Assembly (NCBI RefSeq): GCF_004795105.1
Contig: NZ_SSBL01000002.1
Location: 1 to 64,000 of the forward strand
DNA from: Streptomyces sp. A0642
GTDB taxonomy: Bacteria; Actinomycetota; Actinomycetes; Streptomycetales; Streptomycetaceae
Reading direction: 5' to 3'
DNA length: 64,000 bases
Shown here: positions 17,797 through 26,492 of the stretch, piece after piece
How the letters are laid out: the number at the start of each line of letters is the position of its first letter
Position numbering within the stretch: position 1 is the first letter of the stretch
Notes under the pieces: generated by a model
What the model saw: the letters and a program-made list of their open reading frames with translations, nothing else
Told to the model about the DNA's origin: nothing
The model's database searches: none
Translations under genes and position numbers: made by a program

Positions 17797-18594
17797 ATGA
17801 CCTCCGCACCATCCCGTAGCGACCGGCGGATCAGCCCGGTCTTCCTCGGCATCGCCGCCGTCACGGCGGTGTCCGGCTGGGCGGTGTGGACGGACTTCGC
17901 CGAGCAGCCGGGTTTCGCCACGTTCCTGTTCGTCACCGCGGCCTGGGTCGTCTCTCTGTGTCTCCACGAGTACGCGCACGCGCGCACCGCGCTGCACAGC
18001 GGCGACATCTCCATCGGCGCCAAGGGCTATCTGACGCTGAACCCCCTGAAATACACGCACGCGCTGCTGAGCATCGTGCTGCCCGTGCTGTTCGTGATCA
18101 TGGGCGGCATCGGTTTGCCAGGCGGCGCGGTGTTCATCGAACGGGGCCGGATCCGGGGCCGCTGGCGGCACAGCCTGATCTCGGCGGCGGGCCCGCTGAC
18201 GAACGTCCTGTTCGCGCTCGTGTGCACCGCGCCGTTCTGGCTGGACGCACTGGACGGCGTCCCGGTCGCCTTCCGGTACGCGCTGGGATTCCTGGCACTG
18301 CTCCAGGTGACGGCCGCGATCCTCAACTCCGTGCCGGTGCCGGGGCTGGACGGCTACGGGGTGATCGAGCCGTGGCTCTCGCGCTCGTTCCGGCGCTCGG
18401 TGGAGCCGTTCGCGCCGTTCGGGCTGATCGCGGTCTTCGGCCTGCTGTGGGTCCCCGAGGTGAACGCGGCGTTCTTCGACGCGGTCGACGCGCTGCTGAG
18501 GTCGCTGGGCGTCAGCGAGTTCGACACGTACTGCGGCCTCGACGCCTACCGGTTCTGGCAGACGCCGAATCCGGTCTGCGCGGTGGACGGGTAG
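17797..18594 (+). CDS. Site-2 protease family membrane metalloprotease
   Basis: A 265-residue polytopic membrane protein of the M50 family. The zinc-binding HEYAHA motif is in a hydrophobic helix at about residue 52, and the second motif NSVPVPGLDGYG, with its metal-binding Asp, is near residue 182. There are about five to six hydrophobic segments and no PDZ domain. Such enzymes cut substrates inside the membrane, often anti-sigma factors; the substrate here is unknown. AGGAG at 17785-17789 is 7 nt before the ATG. It is divergent from the AfsR-like gene. Confidence 0.88.
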   Translation: MTSAPSRSDRRISPVFLGIAAVTAVSGWAVWTDFAEQPGFATFLFVTAAWVVSLCLHEYAHARTALHSGDISIGAKGYLTLNPLKYTHALLSIVLPVLFVIMGGIGLPGGAVFIERGRIRGRWRHSLISAAGPLTNVLFALVCTAPFWLDALDGVPVAFRYALGFLALLQVTAAILNSVPVPGLDGYGVIEPWLSRSFRRSVEPFAPFGLIAVFGLLWVPEVNAAFFDAVDALLRSLGVSEFDTYCGLDAYRFWQTPNPVCAVDG

Positions 18595-18603
18595 GCGCCC
18601 GCC

Positions 18604-18783
18604 CTACGCCTGGGTGTCCGCGATGCGCTGCCGGCGTACGTAGTACCAGGCCATGTTCGACGAGAGCCCGACGAGCAGCACCCAGACGATGCCGAGGAGC
18701 CAGCTGCCCTGTACGAAGGAGATCACGGCCGCTGCGACGGCGAGGACGCAGAGGGCGATGGCGTAGAGAGCGAGGCGGGGCAT
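18604..18783 (-). CDS. Small membrane protein, 59 residues
   Basis: A short gene read from the ATG at 18783, with AGGAG in good position upstream. The product begins MPRLALYAIALCVLAV, has two hydrophobic helices (about residues 4-22 and 27-45) joined by SFVQGS, and ends in the basic tail YYVRRQRIADTQA. Function is not known. It lies convergent with the site-2 protease gene, 9 nt from its stop. Confidence 0.72.
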   Translation of the reverse strand: MPRLALYAIALCVLAVAAAVISFVQGSWLLGIVWVLLVGLSSNMAWYYVRRQRIADTQA

Positions 18784-18868
18784 GGGGGTGGCTCCTGTCG
18801 GGGGATGATGCGCGGTCCCGTCCAGTGTCCCCCATGCCCCCGCCGGCCGGGATCAGGGTGGGGCCGGC

Positions 18869-19579
18869 TCAGACGTCCGTGGCGCGCAGTCCGGCGTGTG
18901 CCTTGTAGCGGCGGTTGACCGAGATCAGGTTGGCGACGAGCGACTCGACCTGGTGGGCGTTGCGCAGCCGGCCCGCGAAGATGCCGCGCATCCCCGCGAT
19001 CCGGCCGGCCAGTGCCTGGACGATGTCGGTGTCGGCGCGGGCCTCGCCCAGCACCAGCACGTCGGTGTCGATCTCCTCGATCGACTCGTCCTGGAGCAGG
19101 ACGGCCGAGAGGTGGTGGAACGCGGCGGTGACGCGGGACTCCGGCAGCAGGGCGGCGGCCTGCTCGGCGGCGCTGCCCTCCTCGGGCTTCAGGGCGTAGG
19201 CGCCCTTCTTGTCGAAACCGAGCGGGTTGACGCAGTCGATGACGAGCTTGCCGGCGAGCTCGTCGCGCAGGGACTCCAGGGTCTTCGCGTGTCCGTCCCA
19301 CGGCACGGCGACGATCACGACGTCGCTGTCGCGCGCGCAGGCGGCGTTGTCCGCACCGCGGACGCCGTGTCCCAGCTCGTCGGCGGCGGCCTGGGCGCGG
19401 TCCGCCGCACGGGAGCCGATGATCACGGACTGTCCGGCGCGGGCGAACCGGTAGGCGAGTCCGCGGCCCTGCGGTCCGGTGCCGCCGAGGACGCCGATGG
19501 TCAGGCCGGACACGTCGGGGAGGTCCCAGGGGTCCTTGGCGGGGGGCTTGGGGGCGCTGCCGCTGGCATTCGTAGTCAT
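18869..19579 (-). CDS. npdG: F420H2:NADP+ oxidoreductase (NADPH-dependent F420 reductase)
   Basis: A 236-residue cytoplasmic enzyme that moves hydride between NADPH and coenzyme F420. The N-terminal Rossmann motif GVLGGTGPQGRGLAYRFA sits after a 28-residue Ala/Pro-rich extension, followed by SVIIGSR for the NADP phosphate. Further family segments are VIVAVPWDGH, VIDCVNPLGFDKKG and HHLSAVLLQD. The family assignment is strong. The ATG at 19579 keeps the short extension; no strong ribosome site is seen. F420H2 is used by actinobacterial reductases in redox and antibiotic metabolism. Confidence 0.9.
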   Translation of the reverse strand: MTTNASGSAPKPPAKDPWDLPDVSGLTIGVLGGTGPQGRGLAYRFARAGQSVIIGSRAADRAQAAADELGHGVRGADNAACARDSDVVIVAVPWDGHAKTLESLRDELAGKLVIDCVNPLGFDKKGAYALKPEEGSAAEQAAALLPESRVTAAFHHLSAVLLQDESIEEIDTDVLVLGEARADTDIVQALAGRIAGMRGIFAGRLRNAHQVESLVANLISVNRRYKAHAGLRATDV

Positions 19580-19717
19580 GGCCCCGACACTACTGCCAGG
19601 TACGGCGCCGGGACGCTCTGTCCCCGGCCAGGGGGCGGCCCGCGCGCGGGGCCTCGTACGGATGGTTCTGTCCCGTTCGCCGGTGCGGGTTCCCGGTGTG
19701 GTGCATGATGCCGGGCC

Positions 19718-20320
19718 ATGGATGCCGTACGTGTGGCGCTGCTGCGTGAGGTGCTGGCCGGGACCCAGTGGCCGACGGCCACGCGGCAGTTCGCCGCGGC
19801 CCTGCGCTCGTCCGTCGTGCCGCACGGCGGCGGGCTGCTGCTGGTGGGGACCGAGGTGTACGAGCCCTGGCACCTGGCGGCCCATCTGGTCGACGAGTCC
19901 GCCTGGTCGGGGCTGCCGGAACTGACGCCGACCCTGGTGCGCCACCGGGTGGAGCCGGGCGACCCGGCGCACCTCGCGGTGGGGCTCGGCCGGATCGAGG
20001 CGGCCGGGCGGGGCGAGACGCTGCTCGTGGTGGTGCCGGAGCGGCCCGGCGAGGGGCTCCTGGAGCGGGTGCACGACGCCCGCCGGGCAGGGGCGACCGT
20101 CCTCTCCCTGGACACCGGTGATCCGGAGGTGCGGGGGCTCGCCCATGAGGCGCTGTCCGTGACGGGCGGCGACGACGTGGACCTCGACACGGTCCAGCAC
20201 CTGGTCAGCGCGGCGGCAGGGGAGAACGGCGCGCCCGTGCAGCGCGGCCGGCGGCGGTTCCGGGACCGGCTCTCCCGGCTCGCCGACCAGCTGACCGCAC
20301 CGCCGCCGGCCCGGTGGTGA
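19718..20320 (+). CDS. Hypothetical protein
   Basis: A 200-residue soluble protein that I do not recognise. The N-terminal half has an alternating hydrophobic segment LLLVGTEVYEPWHLAAHLVDES; the centre has ETLLVVVPERPG and RRAGATVLSLDTGD, which looks like an alpha/beta fold with possible SIS- or Rossmann-like strands; the C-terminus is basic (QRGRRRFRDRLSRLADQL). It is divergent from npdG across 138 nt. No function is assigned. Confidence 0.75.
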   Translation: MDAVRVALLREVLAGTQWPTATRQFAAALRSSVVPHGGGLLLVGTEVYEPWHLAAHLVDESAWSGLPELTPTLVRHRVEPGDPAHLAVGLGRIEAAGRGETLLVVVPERPGEGLLERVHDARRAGATVLSLDTGDPEVRGLAHEALSVTGGDDVDLDTVQHLVSAAAGENGAPVQRGRRRFRDRLSRLADQLTAPPPARW

Positions 20321-20390
20321 CCGGCAGCACCGTCGGGCCGGCCGACCCGTAGCGGCCCGGCGCGCTCCGGCGGCGGGACGGGGTGCCGGG

Positions 20391-20434
20391 GTGCGGCAGT
20401 GCGGGGCGCGGGGTGCGGCAGTGCGGGGCGCGGG
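20391..20434. repeat. 22-bp perfect tandem duplication
   Basis: Two identical 22-bp units (20391-20412 and 20413-20434) beginning GTGCGGCAGT lie between the hypothetical gene and the MFS gene. They are followed by a GGGGCCC/GGGCCCC inverted repeat that may terminate the upstream transcript. Confidence 0.75.
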
Positions 20435-20509
20435 GGCCCCGCGAGCCCCGCGAGGGCCCCTCCGAAATCCGGTTGCACCGGGCACGCACCGGACGGACCA
20501 TGGCTCCTC

Positions 20510-21823
20510 GTGACCTCCCGCCCCTCCCTCGCCGCCCGGCTGGCCGCGCTGCTCCCCGATCTCTCACCCTGGCGTTCCTCGGCGGACTTCCGCCTGCTGT
20601 GGGTGCAGGGGCTCGTCACCTACTTCGGCAGTTTCATGGCGCTGGTCGCGCTGCCCCTCCAGATCAAGGACCTCACCGGGTCCCCGCTCGCCGTCGGCGC
20701 GATGGGAGCGGTCGAGCTGGTACCCCTGGTCGTGTGCGGGCTGTACGGCGGTGCGCTCGCCGATGCGGTGGACCGCCGCAAGGTCATCCTGGGCACCGAG
20801 GCGGGGCTGGGGCTGCTCGCACTCGTCCTCCTGGTGAACGCGGCCCTGCCCGATCCGATGCTGTGGCCGCTCTACGGGGTGGCCGGCGGGGTCTCGGCTC
20901 TCGCCGGGCTCCAGCGGCCCGCGCTGGACTCGCTGATGGCCCGCATCGTGCCGCACGAGCAGCTGGGCGCCGCCGCCGCGCTGAACTCGCTGCGCTGGCA
21001 GGCCGGCGCGATCATGGGCCCGGCGCTGGCGGGCCTGGTGGTGGCCTACGCCGGTCACGCCACGGCGTACGCGGTCACGGTGGCCACGTTCGCCGTCTCC
21101 GTCCTGCTCTGCCGACGGCTCGCGCCGGCGCCGCCCGCGGAGAAGGGCATGAGGCCGTCCCTGCGGGGCATCGCGGAAGGCGCGCGGTACGCGTGGAGCC
21201 GCCCGGTGCTGCTGGGGACGTACGCGATCGACATGGCGGCGATGTTCTTCGCCTTCCCGAACACCATCTTCCCGTTCCTCGCCGACGAACTGGACGCCGC
21301 ATGGTCGCTGGGGCTGATGTATGCGGCGGGCTCGGTCGGGTCACTCGTCCTCGGCCTGACCAGCGGCTGGACCGCGCGGGTACGCCGGCACGGGCTGTTC
21401 GTGGTGTCCGGAGCGGCCGTATGGGGGCTGGCCATCGCGGCGGCCGGCTGGTTCGACGACGTCTGGCCGGTGCTGATCTGCCTGACGGTCGCCGGAGCGG
21501 GCGACATGCTCAGCGGCCTCGGCCGCTCCACCATCTGGAACCAGACGATCCCGGAGGAGCTGCGGGGCCGGCTGGCGGGCATCGAGGTGCTCTCGTACAG
21601 CGTCGGCCCGCAACTGGGCCAGGTGCGGGCCGGCGGCATGGCCGGGTGGACGGGGACCCGGACCGCGATCTGGAGCGGAGGCGTGGCCTGCGTCGCCTCG
21701 GTGGCGCTGCTGGCGGCGGCCCTCCCGAAGCTCCTCACGTACGACTCCGGGACGGACGAGGACGCACTGCGCAGGCGGGCACAGAGCGAGGAGGCCCTGA
21801 GGGCGGCGTCGCCGACGGGCTGA
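20510..21823 (+). CDS. MFS transporter (EntS-like)
   Basis: A 437-residue membrane protein with about 12 hydrophobic helices. It has the segment FRLLWVQGLVTYFGSFMALVALPLQI and the loop ADAVDRRKV between helices 2 and 3, and the long central loop MRPSLRGIAEGARYAW. The pattern resembles the MFS_3 group, which includes the enterobactin exporter EntS; substrate is unknown. The GTG at 20510 with GGACGGA about 12 nt upstream is favoured, since earlier starts fall in the repeat-rich region and encode low-complexity sequence. Confidence 0.87.
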   Translation: MTSRPSLAARLAALLPDLSPWRSSADFRLLWVQGLVTYFGSFMALVALPLQIKDLTGSPLAVGAMGAVELVPLVVCGLYGGALADAVDRRKVILGTEAGLGLLALVLLVNAALPDPMLWPLYGVAGGVSALAGLQRPALDSLMARIVPHEQLGAAAALNSLRWQAGAIMGPALAGLVVAYAGHATAYAVTVATFAVSVLLCRRLAPAPPAEKGMRPSLRGIAEGARYAWSRPVLLGTYAIDMAAMFFAFPNTIFPFLADELDAAWSLGLMYAAGSVGSLVLGLTSGWTARVRRHGLFVVSGAAVWGLAIAAAGWFDDVWPVLICLTVAGAGDMLSGLGRSTIWNQTIPEELRGRLAGIEVLSYSVGPQLGQVRAGGMAGWTGTRTAIWSGGVACVASVALLAAALPKLLTYDSGTDEDALRRRAQSEEALRAASPTG

Positions 21824-21882
21824 GAGCGGGCGCGGGCCGAGGCCGGGGCGAACGGGCCCCCGGCCCCCGCCCTCAACCGCCC

Positions 21883-22116
21883 TCAGCCGCCCGGGTTCTC
21901 GTCCGGGTCCGGGCGGTCGTGCCACTTGGGGTCGGTCTCCCACTCCAGATTCCGCTCCTGCGCGGTCTCCATCGCGTGCTGCGCCTGCTGGCGGGAGGCG
22001 TACGGGCCGAAGCGGTCCTTGGCCGGGCACTCGGGGCCCTCCTCGACCTTCTTGTGCTCCAGGCAGTAGAACCACTCGCCCGGCTTGCCGACCGTGCGCT
22101 TCTTGAACAGGGCCAT
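21883..22116 (-). CDS. Small conserved protein of unknown function
   Basis: A 77-residue acidic protein beginning [18 protein letters not shown]. It has two Cys (WFYCLEHKK and GPECPAKD), a helix [14 protein letters not shown] and an Asp/Pro-rich tail. AAAGGAG lies 8 nt before the ATG. It is divergent from the methionine aminopeptidase gene across 58 nt. The fold resembles SPOR-like or small beta-alpha domains only loosely, so no function is assigned. Confidence 0.8.
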   Translation of the reverse strand: MALFKKRTVGKPGEWFYCLEHKKVEEGPECPAKDRFGPYASRQQAQHAMETAQERNLEWETDPKWHDRPDPDENPGG

Positions 22117-22174
22117 CACCGGCTCCTTTCCTCGCTGCCATGGTGCCCCAGACACAGGCTTTAGACTCGCTGGC

Positions 22175-23032
22175 ATGTCTGGCCAGTCGCTGCTCGTACC
22201 AGGGGAGCTCACTCCCGTCCGTTCCGTGCCCGGAAACATCCGGCGCCCCGAGTATGTGGGCAAGCCCGCCCCGACGCCGTACAGCGGCCCGGAGGTCCAG
22301 GACGCCGACACCGTCGAGCGCATGCGTATCGCGGGACGCATCGCCGCCCAGGCCATGGCCGAGGCCGCGAAGCACATCGCCCCGGGTGTCACGACGGACG
22401 AACTGGACCGGGTCGCCCATGAGTTCATGTGCGACCACGGCGCGTACCCGTCGACGCTGGGGTACCGGGGCTTCCCCAAGTCGCTCTGCACCTCGCTCAA
22501 CGAGGTGATCTGCCACGGCATCCCCGACTCCACCGTGCTGCGCGACGGCGACATCGTGAACCTCGACGTGACGGCGTACATCAACGGGGTGCACGGCGAC
22601 AACAACGCCACCTACCTCTGCGGCGACGTGGACGAGGAGTCGCGGCTGCTCGTGGAGCGCACCGAGGAGTCGCTGAACCGGGCGATCAAGGCGGTGCGGC
22701 CGGGCCGCCAGGTCAACGTCATCGGGCGCGTCATCGAGTCGTACGCGAAGCGCTTCGGATACGGGGTGGTGCGGGACTTCACGGGGCACGGGATCAACTC
22801 CTCGTTCCACTCGGGGCTGATCATTCCGCACTACGACAGCCCGCACGCCACCACCGTGATGCAGCCCGGCATGACGTTCACCATCGAGCCGATGCTGACG
22901 CTCGGGTCCCACGACTACGACATGTGGGACGACGGCTGGACCGTGGTCACCAAGGACCGCAAGCGCACCGCGCAGTTCGAGCACACGCTCGTGGTGACGG
23001 AGACGGGCGCGGACATCCTCACGCTTCCGTAG
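22175..23032 (+). CDS. map: Methionine aminopeptidase, type I with N-terminal extension
   Basis: A 285-residue enzyme that removes initiator methionine from nascent proteins. The metal ligands appear in [19 protein letters not shown] (two Asp), DFTGHGI (His), FTIEPML (Glu) and FEHTLVVT (Glu). An extension of about 40 residues rich in Pro ([19 protein letters not shown]) is like that of actinobacterial MetAP1c, where it may contact the ribosome or other proteins. A TAGACT -10 element at 22162-22167 places the transcription start at or next to the ATG, so the mRNA is probably leaderless. A strong hairpin terminator follows. Confidence 0.95.
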   Translation: MSGQSLLVPGELTPVRSVPGNIRRPEYVGKPAPTPYSGPEVQDADTVERMRIAGRIAAQAMAEAAKHIAPGVTTDELDRVAHEFMCDHGAYPSTLGYRGFPKSLCTSLNEVICHGIPDSTVLRDGDIVNLDVTAYINGVHGDNNATYLCGDVDEESRLLVERTEESLNRAIKAVRPGRQVNVIGRVIESYAKRFGYGVVRDFTGHGINSSFHSGLIIPHYDSPHATTVMQPGMTFTIEPMLTLGSHDYDMWDDGWTVVTKDRKRTAQFEHTLVVTETGADILTLP

Positions 23033-23054
23033 CCTGGCCGCGCCCACCCGTTCC

Positions 23055-23083
23055 ACGGCCGCCCCTTCCGGGGCGGCCGTTTC
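23055..23083. terminator. Hairpin terminator between map and phzF-like gene
   Basis: ACGGCCGCCCC, loop TTCC and its exact complement form an 11-bp stem (23055-23080) followed by TTTCC. It serves two convergent genes. Confidence 0.8.
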
Positions 23084-23094
23084 CGTCGGGCGGG

Positions 23095-23802
23095 CTACCC
23101 GTGGACGGCCAGCACCACCCGGCCGCCGATCTCCACCGAGCCGTCCGGCGCCGGCGCCGTGAGGATCTGGGAGCCGCGGCCCTGCCTGATGTTGAGCGCC
23201 CGGCCCAGCTGAGCGCTGAGCAGCAGGGCCGCCGCCCCCGTCGCCTCGTCCTCCGCGATACCCCCGGAGCGGCTGACGCCGCGCTCATCGAACCTGCGGG
23301 GAAACGCCCGCGCCCGCACCCGGCCCGCGGCCTCGTCCTCCCAGGCCCAGGCGTAGAGCCAGCCCTCGCCGGGCGGCGGGGCGGGCAGCGCCTCGACCTC
23401 GGCGACCGTCCCGAACTGCTGAAGCGTCCGCGGCGGCGCCCACTCGGGGCGGCCCGCGATCCAGCTGAACTCCCCGTCCTGGCGGGCGAAGACCTCCCCC
23501 ACCCCCAGCTCCAGGATCTCCAGATCGAGCAGCCAGGCGGCGCCGACCACGGGATGCCCGGCGAACGGCAGGCGGAGATCCGGGGTGTAGATGTCCAGGT
23601 GGCCGCGCTCGGGATCGTCCACGAACACGGTCTCGCTGAAGCCGAGCTTCCGGGCGAGCGCCTGCCGGGTGTCGTCGCCGGGGTAGTGGTGGCCTTCGCG
23701 TACGACGCCGAGGGCGTTGCCGTGCCGGCCGTCGGGGCCGCAGAACACGCGCAGGACGTCGATGCCGGCGGGTACGTCGTAATCATTCACGCCCGCATTC
23801 AA
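23095..23802 (-). CDS. PhzF family protein (short form)
   Basis: A 235-residue protein of the PhzF/YddE isomerase fold. It keeps HGNALGVV, LGFSETVFV with the conserved catalytic-type Glu, LPFAGHPVVGAA and DEATGAAALLLS. PhzF proteins isomerise phenazine precursors or related diene acids, but most chromosomal members have unknown substrates. The length is shorter than the usual 270-290 residues. The start may be the ATG at 23802 or an in-frame GTG five codons later; no ribosome site is clear. A second member lies at 38875. Confidence 0.82.
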   Translation of the reverse strand: MNAGVNDYDVPAGIDVLRVFCGPDGRHGNALGVVREGHHYPGDDTRQALARKLGFSETVFVDDPERGHLDIYTPDLRLPFAGHPVVGAAWLLDLEILELGVGEVFARQDGEFSWIAGRPEWAPPRTLQQFGTVAEVEALPAPPPGEGWLYAWAWEDEAAGRVRARAFPRRFDERGVSRSGGIAEDEATGAAALLLSAQLGRALNIRQGRGSQILTAPAPDGSVEIGGRVVLAVHG

Positions 23803-23934
23803 ACACCGGGGCCGGACGACAGGGCCTCTTGACCATTGCTTGACCTTTTGTGGGTTCGCTCATGGGTCGACCGTGATCCTTCCGTTCCTGTGCGTCCGCA
23901 GTGAGAGCTGAATCACTGCATGGGTGGGTACGAG

Positions 23935-23973
23935 CTAGGTAAGCCTCGGTTAAGTTAGGTCCGCCTCACCCGC
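23935..23973. promoter_or_regulatory. Two candidate DmdR/IdeR iron boxes
   Basis: Positions 23935-23953 and 23955-23973 each match 13 of 19 bases of the TTAGGTTAGGCTMACCTAA-type iron box as I recall it. They lie 50-90 bp before efeO, where an iron-loaded DtxR-family repressor would be expected to bind. Confidence 0.55.
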
Positions 23974-24024
23974 CTTTGTCCGGCCCTTTTCTCACTTTCT
24001 CCTTCGTTCTCAAGTGGAGCCCGC

Positions 24025-25161
24025 ATGCGAGCCGTTCGTTTCTCCGTCGTCACCGCTGCCGCCACCGTGGCCGCCCTGACCGCTGTCACGGGCTGCGCCG
24101 AGAAGAGCGACGGCAAGGGCGAGGGGGCCGTTCAGGTCGTCGCCAAGGACGACGCCTGCGAGGTCTCGAAGAAGGAGTTGCCGGCCGGCCACGTCGAGCT
24201 GGCCGTGGAGAACAAGGGCTCCAAGGTGACCGAGGTCTACGTCCTGTTCCCGGACGACCGCATCGTCGCCGAGCGCGAGAACATCGGCCCGGGCACCAAG
24301 GCCACCATCACCGCCGAGATCAAGGCCGGTTCGTACGAGATCGCCTGCAAGCCCGGCATGAAGGGCCACGGCATCCGGCAGAAGATCGAGGTCAGCGGCG
24401 GCAAGGCGGCCAAGCGCAGCCCGGAGATGGACCAGGCCGTCGCCGCCTACCGCACGTACGTCCAGGCGCAGGCCGACGAGACGCTGCCGAAGGTCAAGGT
24501 CTTCACGGACGCCGTCGCCGCCGGTGACGTCGAGGCCGCGAAGAAGGCCTACGCCGACTCCCGTATCGGCTGGGAGCGCACCGAGCCGGTCGCGGAGTCC
24601 TTCGGCGACATCGACCCGAAGGTCGACGTCCGCGAGGACGGCCTGGAGGACGGTCAGAAGTGGACCGGCTGGCACCGTCTGGAGAAGGCGCTGTGGCAGG
24701 ACAAGAAGCTGGGCGCCGAGGAGAAGGCGCTGGCGCCCACCCTGTACAAGGACCTGCTCGACTGGCAGAAGCGGGTCGGCACGGCGGAGATCACCCCGAC
24801 CTCGATGGCCAACGGCGCCAAGGAACTCCTCGACGAGGTCGCGACCGGCAAGGTCACCGGTGAGGAGGAGCGCTACAGCCACACCGACCTGGTCGACTTC
24901 AAGGCCAACGTCGAGGGCGCGGAGAAGTCCTACGCGCTGCTCAAGCCGATCGCCACGAAGAACGACGCGGCGCTGACCTCCACCCTGGACAAGCGGTTCG
25001 CGGAGCTGAACACGCTGCTGGACAAGTACCGCACCGACAAGAGCTCCTACGTGTTCACCTCGTACGAGAAGGTCGGCAAGGCGGACCGCAAGGAGCTGTC
25101 GGACGCGGTCAACGCGCTGGCCGAGCCGCTGTCGCGGCTCGCCGCCGCGGTGACGAAGTAA
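24025..25161 (+). CDS. efeO: Iron uptake lipoprotein EfeO
   Basis: A 378-residue extracytoplasmic protein of the EfeUOB ferrous iron system. It starts with a lipoprotein signal ending TAVTGC, followed by a cupredoxin-like domain (about 35-125, with DDACEVSKKELPAG and SYEIACKPGMKGHG). A helical M75 imelysin-type domain (about 135-378) carries the HxxE metal motif in GWHRLEKALW. It would bind iron and present it to the permease. GTGGAG lies about 5 nt before the ATG. It is first in efeO-efeB-efeU, behind candidate iron boxes. Confidence 0.94.
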   Translation: MRAVRFSVVTAAATVAALTAVTGCAEKSDGKGEGAVQVVAKDDACEVSKKELPAGHVELAVENKGSKVTEVYVLFPDDRIVAERENIGPGTKATITAEIKAGSYEIACKPGMKGHGIRQKIEVSGGKAAKRSPEMDQAVAAYRTYVQAQADETLPKVKVFTDAVAAGDVEAAKKAYADSRIGWERTEPVAESFGDIDPKVDVREDGLEDGQKWTGWHRLEKALWQDKKLGAEEKALAPTLYKDLLDWQKRVGTAEITPTSMANGAKELLDEVATGKVTGEEERYSHTDLVDFKANVEGAEKSYALLKPIATKNDAALTSTLDKRFAELNTLLDKYRTDKSSYVFTSYEKVGKADRKELSDAVNALAEPLSRLAAAVTK

Positions 25162-25184
25162 CCGGCCGGAAAGGGGCTCCAGCC

Positions 25185-26462
25185 ATGTCCGAGCAGAACC
25201 GCAAGACATCCGACGCCGACGCCGTGACCCCGGGCGGCGCCCCCTCACGGCGGGCCCTGCTCGGCTGGGGCGGCGCCGGGCTCGCGCTCGGCGCGGTGGC
25301 GGCCGGCAGCGCCGTGGCCGCGGTGCGTTCCGGGGACACCGCCGTGACGGCCGCGGACAGCGGTGCGGCGGTGCCGTTCCACGGTGCGCACCAGGCCGGG
25401 ATCGCCACGGCCGTCCAGGACCGGCTGCACTTCGCGGCGTTCGACGTGACGACGAAGGACCGCGCGGAGCTGGTCGCGCTGCTCAAGGAGTGGACCCGGG
25501 CGGCCGAGCGGATGACGGCCGGCCACGCCGTCGGCGAAGGCGCCTACGGCGGCCCGGCCGAGGCCCCGCCGGACGACACCGGTGAGGCCCTGGGACTCAA
25601 GCCGTCCCGGCTGACGCTGACGATCGGCTTCGGCCCCTCGCTCTTCGCCAAGGGGCGGTTCGGTCTGGAGGACCGTCGCCCCGAGGCGCTCGTCGACCTG
25701 CCGAAGTTCCCCGGCGACAATCTCGACAAGGCCCGCAGCGGCGGCGACCTGTGCGTCCAGGCGTGTGCGGACGACCCGCAGGTCGCGGTGCACGCCATCC
25801 GCAACCTCGCCAGGATCGGCATGGGCCGCACCGCGATCCGCTGGTCGCAGCTGGGCTTCGGCAAGACGTCCTCGACGACGCCCGACGCCCAGACCCCGCG
25901 CAACATGATGGGTTTCAAGGACGGCACCCGGAACATCTCCGGCACCGACACCGCCGCCCTCGACCGGCATGTGTGGGCCGGCGCGGAGGACGGCCCCGGC
26001 TGGATGGCCGGAGGGTCGTACCTGGTGGCCCGGCGCATCCGGATGCACATCGAGACCTGGGACCGGACCGGACTCCAGGAGCAGGAGGACGTCTTCGGCC
26101 GCGACAAGGGCGAGGGCGCCCCCGTCGGCAAGGCGAAGGAGCGGGACGAGCCGTTCCTGAAGGCGATGCTGCCGACCGCGCACGTACGGCTCGCGCACCC
26201 CGACACCAATGACGGGGCGACGATCCTGCGGCGCGGCTACTCCTTCACCGACGGGACGGACGGCCTGGGCCGGCTCGACGCCGGGCTGTTCTTCCTCGCG
26301 TACCAGCGCGACACCCGCAAGGCGTTCATTCCGCTGCAGCGACGCCTGGCGGCACACGACGCACTCAACGAGTACATCCAGCACGTGGGTTCGGCGCACT
26401 TCGCCGTCCCGCCGGGCGTCCGCGACAAGGACGACTGGTGGGGCCGGGCGCTGTTCTCGTAA
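25185..26462 (+). CDS. efeB: Deferrochelatase/DyP-type peroxidase EfeB
   Basis: A 425-residue haem peroxidase exported by the Tat pathway (signal PSRRALLGWGGAGLALG). The DyP motif GxxDG is present as MGFKDGTRN at about residue 245, and the proximal haem His is probably in TAHVRLAHPD. In the Efe system it oxidises ferrous iron or handles haem outside the membrane; the iron-extraction activity reported for E. coli EfeB is debated. It lies 23 nt after efeO. Confidence 0.94.
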   Translation: MSEQNRKTSDADAVTPGGAPSRRALLGWGGAGLALGAVAAGSAVAAVRSGDTAVTAADSGAAVPFHGAHQAGIATAVQDRLHFAAFDVTTKDRAELVALLKEWTRAAERMTAGHAVGEGAYGGPAEAPPDDTGEALGLKPSRLTLTIGFGPSLFAKGRFGLEDRRPEALVDLPKFPGDNLDKARSGGDLCVQACADDPQVAVHAIRNLARIGMGRTAIRWSQLGFGKTSSTTPDAQTPRNMMGFKDGTRNISGTDTAALDRHVWAGAEDGPGWMAGGSYLVARRIRMHIETWDRTGLQEQEDVFGRDKGEGAPVGKAKERDEPFLKAMLPTAHVRLAHPDTNDGATILRRGYSFTDGTDGLGRLDAGLFFLAYQRDTRKAFIPLQRRLAAHDALNEYIQHVGSAHFAVPPGVRDKDDWWGRALFS

Positions 26463-26492
26463 CGGGACTCGAAGCGGAAAGGGAACCGAAAC

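Noticed and set aside
15066..17819. 917-codon open frame on the plus strand
   Set aside because: It is the GC-driven antisense shadow of the AfsR-like gene; it is Gly/Val/Arg-rich and has no domain.
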